A stretch of DNA of 64,000 bases from Chloracidobacterium validum (lineage in GTDB: Bacteria > Acidobacteriota > Blastocatellia > Chloracidobacteriales > Chloracidobacteriaceae). Location: the NCBI RefSeq assembly GCF_018304825.1, contig NZ_CP072648.1, forward strand, positions 1,843,501-1,907,500, read 5' to 3'. Shown here one piece after another: positions 36,001-42,259 of this stretch. Under the pieces are notes generated by a model. It saw nothing but the letters and a program-made list of their open reading frames with translations. It was not told the origin of the DNA and did no database searches. The position numbers and the translations under genes were made by a program. Within the stretch, counting starts at the first letter, position 1. The number at the start of each line of letters is the position of its first letter.

Positions 36001-37210
36001 GCCGTTCCCAAGCTTGCCCCGGCTGCCACCAAAACAACCCCAGCCCGCTGGCTACGGCAAGTCCTCCGCCGGGCAGCGCCTGAAGCGCCGTGACCGGCGT
36101 TGTCCCGATTTCAGCCATCCACGCGCTATGTGGCGCAGACGGCGAGTAGCGATACAGCCCGCTTTCCGCGCCGACCCAGAGTTCACCACCAGTTCCGGGC
36201 AGGAGACACCGAACATTGGGGATGGATTCGTCACGGAACACAACCGCTGTGGCGTCTGGCGGTAACGCGGCCAAGCCGCTGGACGTGCCAAACCACAATG
36301 TGCCATCAGCAGCGCGCGCCAGCGCCGTCACCGATCTTCCGGCCAGCCGAGAGAGCTTTGACTCTGGCGTTTCCGATGACCAAAAGGCTTGTCCATCAAA
36401 GCGGCACACCCCGGCGGAAGTGCCAAACCACACACTGCCATCACGGTCGGCGAAAACGGTTTGAACCTGATTGCTTGGCAAGCGTGGCGTGACGAACGAA
36501 CGATCCAGGCTGCGGACACCCAGCGGAATCGTGGAAACCCGGCTCAGAAGCAACGTCAACTCCATCGTCGTCCGCTCGCCGGTGATGACGGTCTCGACGG
36601 TTTTGGCTTCGTAGCCGGTCACAACCGCGGTGACTTCATACGTGCCGGCTTCCATGCGCCCAAAGAAGTACTCGCCCCGCCGTCCTTCAAGGGCGCGCAG
36701 GGCGCTCACTTCCCGCCGCTCCTTGAGGCGCGCGGTGACGATGGCGCCGGACATCACGGTGCTGGTTCGCCCGTCACGCACGGCCACCCGGAGCGAACTC
36801 GGCGACAACTGAAGCTTGATGTCACCCACGGCTTCATCTGGACGATTGAGGGTGACAGCCTGCGTTTGCGGACGATAGCCACTCACGGTTGCGGTCAGCA
36901 CATACTTGCCGGTTCGCGGGATGGAAAAGGCAAAGCGCCCATCGCCAGTCGTAAGCAGGGAGGCAGTCGGAAAGTTTGGTCCTGCGCAGGTCACTTTGGC
37001 ATCCGCCATCGGCGCGCCCGTCTCGCTCACGACCAGGCCACTGATGGTCAACCCCGGCGTGGTAGGTGACTGCGCGATCAGTTTCCCGCCCAGTGCCGCC
37101 AACCAGAGCATCAGCCACCCACCGATAAACCAGCCAACTGTGCGGCCGCGGCCGCTCACACTCGACAACTTGTACTGTTCCGGCTTTCCCACGGCGAAGT
37201 ATAATTGCAT
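33098..37210 (-). CDS. Giant transmembrane sensor-like protein: carboxypeptidase-regulatory-like repeats, two-component-type beta-propeller, Y_Y_Y domain, membrane helix and a STAND/ORC-like P-loop NTPase
   Basis: 1370 residues. Signal-anchor (about 26-46); two carboxypeptidase-regulatory-like beta domains (about 50-220); a long array of propeller blades (about 240-830) with repeated LWFGTSSGLAAL / LWVGTARGVYAF patterns as in Reg_prop sensors; a Y_Y_Y domain (about 850-930); one membrane helix (about 937-958); then a cytoplasmic NTPase. This has MFFGRE at its entry, Walker A GERRTGKSS (about 1026-1034), Walker B VWLVDEYE (about 1123-1130) and FVFTGSR, followed by winged-helix-like segments. 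The outer half is that of hybrid two-component sensors, but the inner half is an NTPase in place of a histidine kinase. It is divergent from the FFLEELY-type gene. Domain order is clear; ligand and output are unknown. Confidence 0.85.
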   Translation of the reverse strand: MQLYFAVGKPEQYKLSSVSGRGRTVGWFIGGWLMLWLAALGGKLIAQSPTTPGLTISGLVVSETGAPMADAKVTCAGPNFPTASLLTTGDGRFAFSIPRTGKYVLTATVSGYRPQTQAVTLNRPDEAVGDIKLQLSPSSLRVAVRDGRTSTVMSGAIVTARLKERREVSALRALEGRRGEYFFGRMEAGTYEVTAVVTGYEAKTVETVITGERTTMELTLLLSRVSTIPLGVRSLDRSFVTPRLPSNQVQTVFADRDGSVWFGTSAGVCRFDGQAFWSSETPESKLSRLAGRSVTALARAADGTLWFGTSSGLAALPPDATAVVFRDESIPNVRCLLPGTGGELWVGAESGLYRYSPSAPHSAWMAEIGTTPVTALQALPGGGLAVASGLGLFWWQPGQAWERLPWLTQPTTEAVYGIAADPYEPTLWCATATGLWMAPPGGPLTAVSGALLQQPLRACCVDSEGRVWCARADGRGVLVYDPRRNETAELLTDTDVTSVTCDLEQNIWFATRNGALRHDAYSFVVFDTSRGLPDSDVYAIAPRADGRGLWVGTARGVYAFDGIQFQSLRPELSTLAVRALLATDQRLWVGAEQGLWLWDGSSVRPVSAGDRPFAQVRSLLLDATRQTLWVATAKALFKLDPETLKLDSEAIPLDGEVRMAMLSRSGAVWLATSEGAYRYEPSTAELVVIGATLGLESLDVRAIVEQPRAGRFWLATGRGIETFDGVGFVPDGFRAAVQGGDVQSLYVEPDPLESFLWVGLRDGNLRKFLLDNETVVQTYRRDHYDLGGPRLRMMVETQDGVIWMATDAGLVRHRPNPRPPTVDIRLEVDGAEADALDVAGTEATGKKVSLRAGFHRLKFRFAAVSQAGPITYFYRIAGRDADWRQVSPDSAVTVPVEYAVSGLPAGEHVFEVRALSRDLYGRHAPVQRYIVWIDPPFYLRGWFWAVCVLVMTGGGTGAWFVQRARSREYVLPPALRKFTPIGRNPYVVGNPIRSQAMFFGREDDFQYVARKLEGTPQGLVIVFCGERRTGKSSILYQIANGRLGEAFAPVFIDMQEMLVRSDGEFFNRVARLITEALARLPLDPLPESGQDFTAESGGHSGNPYDRFRDFIGAALRHIGNRQMVWLVDEYELFETKVEDGKLSRDLLPFLASLLDRHERLSFVFTGSRRLEDRDRRFWRDLLRRSLFRKVSYLTPNDTRRLITDPVKDCVVYGRGVVDAIVRLTAGQPFYTQVLCQNIVDLLNEQERHYVLRADVLTIVEEVVNNPLPQMMYFWDGLSDDEKLVLALAADTLIDENDVITAGRLVARIAESNYPVTLSETTIRLTLEELFRNEVLEKHGDETFAYRVDLLRYWIRRRHSVWQVIGEVRSR

Positions 37211-37268
37211 ACTGAGTAGCCAACCCGTTGCCTACGATTCTCGATTCCGTTGTCTCCACACTGCTTCC

Positions 37269-37934
37269 ATGCCTAAAAAAGCGTCGGCTTCATCCAAGAT
37301 TAATCTTGCGCTCAAGCGCGAACTCCAGGACTTTCAGGTCAACCAACTCAAGCGAAACTTCAGCGACCTCTATGCCTCGAAGGACTATGGCCAACTGTGC
37401 GAGTTTTTTGCCCAGGATATCTACGCGCCGCGTGACTTCGAGGAACGCAACCGCAGTTTCGAGCAAATTTCCAGTTACTTTCGCAACTCGCTCGGCGAGC
37501 GGTTCTTCCACGGACTGATTCGCCTGCTCGACCTCTATGAGATGTCGGATGGCATGGACAACCTCATGGTCATCACGCTCGAAAGGATGGGGGTCAAGAA
37601 GGGTATTTCGCAAGCGCAGTACGACGAGGCCTACTATCTGTGCAACAACTATGACGAGCGGATCGAACAACTCGATCTCATCGTCGAATGCTTTCACTTC
37701 ACGCACAGTCTCTGTCGGTATCGGTTGATCGGGATGATTCTCAAAACCGCCCGGCTCACCTCGCACATGTTTAGCTCATCAAAAGACAACATCGTTGACA
37801 TGCTCCAGCGTGGTTACGATGCGCTTCGTCCGGTCAAGGACATCCAGCCATTTACCGACACCATCTACGACCGCGAACTCAAGCGGCTGAACCGTATTTA
37901 TGACTTCTACAGTCAACAAGTTGCCTCGTCCTAG
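37269..37934 (+). CDS. FFLEELY-motif-type protein of unknown function
   Basis: 221 residues from ATG 37269. The segment LCEFFAQDIYAPRDFEERNRSFEQI (split here as LCEFFAQDIYAPRDF then EERNRSFEQI, about residues 41-65) matches the pattern that gives the FFLEELY family its name (FFLEELYGPRDFxxRD). The rest is predicted helical with LIRLLDLYEMSDGMDNLM and FHFTHSLCRYRLIGMIL. No membrane segment or signal is seen, so it is cytosolic. The function of this family is not known to me. Its last 35 bases overlap the start of the patatin gene, which suggests translational coupling and a joint role in lipid metabolism (inference). Confidence 0.65.
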   Translation: MPKKASASSKINLALKRELQDFQVNQLKRNFSDLYASKDYGQLCEFFAQDIYAPRDFEERNRSFEQISSYFRNSLGERFFHGLIRLLDLYEMSDGMDNLMVITLERMGVKKGISQAQYDEAYYLCNNYDERIEQLDLIVECFHFTHSLCRYRLIGMILKTARLTSHMFSSSKDNIVDMLQRGYDALRPVKDIQPFTDTIYDRELKRLNRIYDFYSQQVASS

Positions 37935-39297
37935 CCCCTCCCTCAGCCCGGCCGGCCGGCCGCCGTCACCGCCAACGCCCCGCCCACCATCCAGCCGGCG
38001 TCACCGCCTGCCTCAATCGAGACAACCAGTCGGCCGCGATAAGACGGCCCTCGTCCTCGCCGGTGGTGGCATTACCGGCGTTGTCTATGAGATTGGAGCC
38101 CTTCACGCGCTCGACCAGTACTTCGGGAAGGACTTCACCATCGCCGATTTTGACATGATTGTTGGCTTGTCGGCCGGTGGTTTCGTTGGCTCGTTCCTGG
38201 CCAACGGGGTCACGCCCGAAGCGATGTTTACCGCGCTGCGGAATGACCCGCACGCGCCGATTGCCCCATTTCCGAAGTGGGATGTGTTTCAGCCAAACTT
38301 CGCCGAGTTTTTTGAGCGTGCGCTCGCCCTGCCCTGCACCCTGGCCGCAAACACCTTCAAGCGGCTGCGGAGCGCGACGGTGGGTGGCAACCCGTATGTG
38401 AGCGTTTTTGATGAAATTCTGCCATCCGGCCTTTTCACCAATGACCGCGTAGAAAGCTACGTACGGCATAGCCTGCACCGGCTTGGACGCACCAATGACT
38501 TTCGCCAGCTTCGGCGCACGCTCTACATCGTGGCCACCGAACTGGACACCGGCGACCGCATCGTGTTTGGGGATGAGGCACATGACCATGTGCCGATTTC
38601 CAAGGCCGTCCAGGCCTCAACCGCCATTCCGCTGTTTTACCGCCCGGTCCGAGTTGGCCGTCGTGACTACGTGGACGGCGCCATGCGCAAAACGCTGCAC
38701 GTGGACATTGCCATTGCCAAAGGGGCAAAGCTCATCGTGTGCATCAACCCAGTCGTGCCGCTGCGCAACGACATCGAACGAGAAGCCGTGCCACTGTTTG
38801 AAGGCAAGGGGCGCTACTTGCGGGAAAAAGGCTTTGGTTACATTGCCTGGCAAATGCTGCGCGTGCTGCTGCATTCGCGCATCGAGCTGGGACTCGAACG
38901 CTACCAACGACTCTACCCGGACGTGGACATCATCCTGATCGAGCCACGGATGGATGATTACCGGATGTTTTTCCACAACATCATGGACTACGAGGCCCGC
39001 GTGCCACTCGCCAAGCATGGCAACGACACGGTGATGGCGCATTTGTCCGAGCACTTTGACGAATACGCCGCCATTTTTGCGCGTCATGGCATCGAGCTGG
39101 CGCGCCCCGGCCGGCGCATTCCGCTCTCGGTGCCGGCTCACCGACCGGCGCCCCCGCGCGCGCCGGCCCTTCGGTCAGACCTGGACATCTCGCGGTTGCA
39201 GGCATCGCTCGACGCCCTCGAGGCGCGGCTGACCGACCGGACGCCACCACCGCCAGAAGCCGTGGGACGGCTCATCGCAACGCAAAGCGAGCGCTAA
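37900..39297 (+). CDS. Patatin-like phospholipase
   Basis: 465 residues. After a Pro/Arg-rich leader of about 45 residues comes the patatin core: oxyanion loop GGGITG (55-60), nucleophile elbow GLSAG with S91, and the catalytic Asp motif DGAMRK at about residue 259. These form the Ser-Asp dyad of patatin-type lipid acyl hydrolases, which release fatty acids from phospholipids. The C-terminus has a region with FHNIMDYEARVPLAKHGND, then a Pro-rich end. No export signal is evident. It starts inside the preceding gene. A 37-bp stretch of its 3' end (39160-39196) reappears imperfectly at 40323-40359. Confidence 0.9.
   Translation: MTSTVNKLPRPSPSLSPAGRPPSPPTPRPPSSRRHRLPQSRQPVGRDKTALVLAGGGITGVVYEIGALHALDQYFGKDFTIADFDMIVGLSAGGFVGSFLANGVTPEAMFTALRNDPHAPIAPFPKWDVFQPNFAEFFERALALPCTLAANTFKRLRSATVGGNPYVSVFDEILPSGLFTNDRVESYVRHSLHRLGRTNDFRQLRRTLYIVATELDTGDRIVFGDEAHDHVPISKAVQASTAIPLFYRPVRVGRRDYVDGAMRKTLHVDIAIAKGAKLIVCINPVVPLRNDIEREAVPLFEGKGRYLREKGFGYIAWQMLRVLLHSRIELGLERYQRLYPDVDIILIEPRMDDYRMFFHNIMDYEARVPLAKHGNDTVMAHLSEHFDEYAAIFARHGIELARPGRRIPLSVPAHRPAPPRAPALRSDLDISRLQASLDALEARLTDRTPPPPEAVGRLIATQSER
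39160..39196 (+). repeat. Left copy of a 37-bp imperfect direct repeat flanking the methyltransferase gene
   Basis: This copy lies inside the 3' coding end of the patatin gene. Compared base by base with 40323-40359, 32 of 37 positions are identical, including CCTGGACATCT and TTCGGTCAG. The copies are in the same orientation, 1163 bases apart. Confidence 0.8.
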
Positions 39298-39347
39298 AGA
39301 CAAAGCGATGAAAGAAGCTCGTGAGTAGTTCCTCGCTCGAAAGCCAC

Positions 39348-39370
39348 AAAAAAGCCTCCAGGATGAGGCT
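39348..39370 (-). terminator. Rho-independent terminator of the methyltransferase gene
   Basis: Read on the minus strand, AGCCTC at 39370-39365 pairs with GAGGCT at 39358-39353 across a six-base loop, followed by six T residues (plus-strand A run 39348-39353). It lies just downstream of the methyltransferase stop. Confidence 0.75.
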
Positions 39371-39376
39371 CTGCTC

Positions 39377-40294
39377 TCATGCTTTCTTTTTCAGCACAAA
39401 CACATATTCGTGCCTGAAGACATAAAAGCCTCCCAAGAGCGCGCGATACCGCCAAAGCTGCTCCTGGTTCTGCTTTGCGCGGTTTCCCTGCATGTCTTTC
39501 ACAACAATCGACTTCAAAATAAATTCTCGTTTCAGTGCTTCCTGCATGACATAAAAGCCCAGAGGAATCCACGCCGAGTCGGCGTATTTGTCACCGATGA
39601 CGATTATCAAAAAACGACCCGGACGAAGTTTTTCGGTCGTATTTTCAATGACTCGTCCCAATGCCTCACAAAATGCTGCTACAGTTGCCTGATTTGATAA
39701 GTCATCAGGGCTGTCAGAGAATTTGATGATATCGTGATAGGGTGGATGAAGCATGACCAGATCGACTAGGTCACGACCTATGCGCTCCAAGGCTTCAACG
39801 ATGCGGCCTTTGATGTCTGGGCTTGAAGAATCGCCAATAATGACGTGGTTTTGAATGCCGTGCCGGTTTGGTTCGAGCGCGATTCGCGCCGTGGCCTTGT
39901 GCGCCACTTCGGACAAAAGTTCAATCCCGATTCCGTGCCGACCGCAGCGCTGTGATTCAATCAGGGTCGTTCCACTGCCAAGAAATGCGTCCAAAACCAC
40001 ATCGCCCCTTTTTGTGTAGCGCTGAATCACCTGCCGGGGAATCTGAGGCACGAAGTTGCCGTGGTACTCGGCGGTATGTGCGCCGCTCTTGTCCCTTGAT
40101 GGGATGAGCCAAAGACTGTCGGTCCAAATGTCCGTGAGCGATTTCCAATTCTCTAAATCGAGGTCGTTGATTGGATTTTGTTTTTTCTTTCCCTTGGCTT
40201 CATGACGTTGTTCTTCAAAACATGACCCGCTGCCAAAGTCGGGGAAGCTTTGCATCGCCTTACTTTTTGTTTTCATCGTTTTTGATGAACGCAT
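39377..40294 (-). CDS. Orphan DNA methyltransferase (N4-cytosine / N6-adenine type)
   Basis: 305 residues from ATG 40294; ATG 40276 is an equally good start and neither has a clear ribosome site. A motif X-like region (HTAEYHGNFVPQIPRQVIQ) precedes motif I VVLDAFLGSGTTLIES, and the catalytic motif IV follows as LHPPY, then FLIIVIGDKYADS. Motif I before motif IV with little between them suggests the gamma-type order. It methylates exocyclic amino groups of adenine or cytosine; the target sequence is unknown. No restriction endonuclease is adjacent. The gene is markedly AT-richer than its neighbours (hand counts: 23/60 G+C at 39481-39540, 27/60 at 39721-39780, against 41/60 at 38641-38700), which points to transfer. 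Confidence 0.85.
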   Translation of the reverse strand: MRSSKTMKTKSKAMQSFPDFGSGSCFEEQRHEAKGKKKQNPINDLDLENWKSLTDIWTDSLWLIPSRDKSGAHTAEYHGNFVPQIPRQVIQRYTKRGDVVLDAFLGSGTTLIESQRCGRHGIGIELLSEVAHKATARIALEPNRHGIQNHVIIGDSSSPDIKGRIVEALERIGRDLVDLVMLHPPYHDIIKFSDSPDDLSNQATVAAFCEALGRVIENTTEKLRPGRFLIIVIGDKYADSAWIPLGFYVMQEALKREFILKSIVVKDMQGNRAKQNQEQLWRYRALLGGFYVFRHEYVFVLKKKA

Positions 40295-40322
40295 CAAGTG
40301 GTTTACCGTAGGACGGGAACGG

Positions 40323-40359
40323 GCACCGGCCTTTCGGTCAGGCCTGGACATCTCAGGGT
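40323..40359 (+). repeat. Right copy of the 37-bp imperfect direct repeat
   Basis: It matches 39160-39196 at 32 of 37 positions, same orientation. This copy spans the stop codon of the TolB-like gene (40353-40355) and lies upstream of the methyltransferase start, so the two copies bracket that gene. Confidence 0.8.
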
Positions 40360-41477
40360 AGCCAGTCAGCGATGAAAATGTTGGTCTCGCCCATGGCGCG
40401 GCCGTTGCGGTTCGAAGCAAAGACCAGCTTTTTCCCATCCGGTGAAAACATGGGAAAGCCATCGAACGTCTCCTCATAGGTGACGCGCTCTAGCCCCGTG
40501 CCATCCAGATTGACCAAATACAGCTCGAAGTTGCGTCCGCGTGGGTCATCCATATTCGATGAGAAAATAACCTTTTGGTCATCGGGCGTGAAGAATGGCG
40601 CAAAGTTGGCTTTGCCGTTGTTGGTCAACCGGCGGGGGTTCGTGCCATCCACGTCCATCACGTAAATATCCAGTTGTGACGGGCGGATGAGGTGCTCTTT
40701 CAGCAGCGCTTGGTATTCGTCGAGCGCCTGGCCTTGCGGGCGGCTCGCCCGCCAGACGATTTTCTTGCCATCATGGGAAAAGAATGCGCCGCCATCGTAC
40801 CCCAGCGCATGCGTCAACTGCCGCACGTTCTGGCCATCGGTATCCATGATGTAAAGCTCCAGGTCACCGGAGCGGTCAGACGTAAACACAATGTGCTTGC
40901 CATCCGGTGAAACCGTGGCTTCGGCATCATAGCCGGGCGAATCGGTGAGGCGGATGAGGCGTTTACCGTCCAGGCTGGCTTTGAAAATGTCGTAGCTCGG
41001 ATACAGCGCCCAGACATAGCCACGTGAGAAGTCCGGGCGCGGTGGGCACTCACGCTGCATGAGGTGGGTCGAGGAATAGATGACGTGTTTGCCATCGCGG
41101 AGAAAATAGGCGCAGGTCGTCCGTCCGAGGCCGGTGCTGACCAGGCGCTGGCGCGCGCCGGTGATGTCCATGACGTAGATTTGATCGCAGGCGCGGCCGT
41201 CGCGGGTGGATTGGAAAATGAGCCGGCGGCCGTCGAATGAAAAGTACGCTTCGGCATTTTCGCCGCCAAAGGTCAGTTGACGCAGATTGGCCAGGTGCTT
41301 TTCCCGCGAATCGAGCTTGGGTGCCGGGTAGGTCTTCGGTGAGCCTTGCTGGCCGAGACGGGGCTGCTGGGCGCTGCCCGGCAACGCCGCCGTCAGCCAC
41401 AGGAACGCGCCGGTGAGGCACAGGTAGGTGGCTTGCCGTAAAACCAGGCCGGGTCGCCGACAGATGCGCATTGCCAT
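40353..41477 (-). CDS. Secreted TolB-like beta-propeller protein (PD40 repeats)
   Basis: 374 residues from ATG 41477, with GGAGA six bases upstream; the frame is open further upstream but gives a non-homologous Arg-rich extension. A signal peptide (to about residue 40, ending GSAQQ) is followed by six WD40-like PD40 blades, recognisable by YFSFDGRRLIFQSTRDG, ATVSPDGKHIVFTSDRSG, FFSHDGKKIVWRAS, FFTPDDQKVIFSSN and MFSPDGKKLVFASNRNG, each followed by a LYIMDTDGQN-type strand. The fold is that of the TolB propeller, but the N-terminal TolB domain is absent, so it is not the Tol-Pal TolB. Probably a periplasmic binding or scaffold protein. Confidence 0.85.
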   Translation of the reverse strand: MAMRICRRPGLVLRQATYLCLTGAFLWLTAALPGSAQQPRLGQQGSPKTYPAPKLDSREKHLANLRQLTFGGENAEAYFSFDGRRLIFQSTRDGRACDQIYVMDITGARQRLVSTGLGRTTCAYFLRDGKHVIYSSTHLMQRECPPRPDFSRGYVWALYPSYDIFKASLDGKRLIRLTDSPGYDAEATVSPDGKHIVFTSDRSGDLELYIMDTDGQNVRQLTHALGYDGGAFFSHDGKKIVWRASRPQGQALDEYQALLKEHLIRPSQLDIYVMDVDGTNPRRLTNNGKANFAPFFTPDDQKVIFSSNMDDPRGRNFELYLVNLDGTGLERVTYEETFDGFPMFSPDGKKLVFASNRNGRAMGETNIFIADWLP

Positions 41478-41650
41478 TGTTTCTCCGAATGTCAAAAGGT
41501 TTTCAATGCCAAAGCAGAGTCGGCTATCATTGCCGTCCGAGCTGATTTGGGCAAGCGGTTCAACCACTTCACGCGCGGCTGCCAGCACGCCACCAGAATC
41601 GTTTCTGAGCAAAAGGACTGCACATTCCGCGTGACGCAAGGTAATTTGGC

Positions 41651-42235
41651 ATGACCCTTTGGATGCGCCTTCTGACAACCTGCCCGGCTTGGGTAGGGCT
41701 GGCGCTTTGGTGTGGACTGTGGGCGACGCCGACCGCGGCCACCGACCAAGGCGCACCCCTGAAGCGCCAAGCCTCCCGCGCCACCTCCCGTACCCTGGCC
41801 GAATGCTTCCTTGCCATTCCAGATGATTTGCTGCCTGAGCCGGCCCGTGCCCGCCGTCGCGCGTTGCTTCGTCCCGAACATGTTGTCGTCCGCGATGAGC
41901 GCAACGGCTACCTTCAAATTGCCGGCGACGGCGCGCGACCAACCGTCACCGTTGCCAAGTTTCGGCGAACCGACGGCACGTACCTGATTGCGTTCACAGC
42001 CGACTACGAAATGGTCTCGACCTGCCACCTGCTGGAAGAGCGGCAGGGAGGACAGTTGGTGGAAGTTTCGGCGGCGCTCATCCCGGACTACCGAATCTGT
42101 GGCGATTTCGAGTCCGCGGATTGCCAGGTTTATGAACTCCCACGCTATGGCACAACCATCGTCGTCAAAGATGGACAAGGGCGCGTGCGCTATCGGCTCG
42201 CCTGGCGCGGCAACCGTTTTGAACGCTCGCCGTAA
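41651..42235 (+). CDS. Secreted protein of unknown function with four cysteines
   Basis: 194 residues, AAGGT nine bases before the ATG. A signal peptide is likely (about 1-30, WVGLALWCGLWATPTAA). The mature part has AECFLAIPDDLLPEPARARRRALL near the start and four cysteines (about 52, 125, 149 and 157) that could make two disulfides in the periplasm. The C-terminal half is beta-rich. I recognise no family. It starts 173 bases from the divergent TolB-like gene and ends 24 bases before the polytopic membrane protein, so it may be co-transcribed with that. Confidence 0.6.
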   Translation: MTLWMRLLTTCPAWVGLALWCGLWATPTAATDQGAPLKRQASRATSRTLAECFLAIPDDLLPEPARARRRALLRPEHVVVRDERNGYLQIAGDGARPTVTVAKFRRTDGTYLIAFTADYEMVSTCHLLEERQGGQLVEVSAALIPDYRICGDFESADCQVYELPRYGTTIVVKDGQGRVRYRLAWRGNRFERSP

Positions 42236-42259
42236 AGGACGATGCGGACCGATTGACCG

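Noticed and set aside
40353-41477. Calling the propeller gene tolB of the Tol-Pal system.
   Set aside because: The N-terminal TolB domain is missing and no tolA, tolQ, tolR or pal gene is adjacent.
41478-41942. N-terminal extension of the TolB-like gene by about 155 codons.
   Set aside because: The extension is Arg/Gly-rich and overlaps the divergent secreted-protein gene; ATG 41477 has a ribosome site and is followed by a proper signal peptide.
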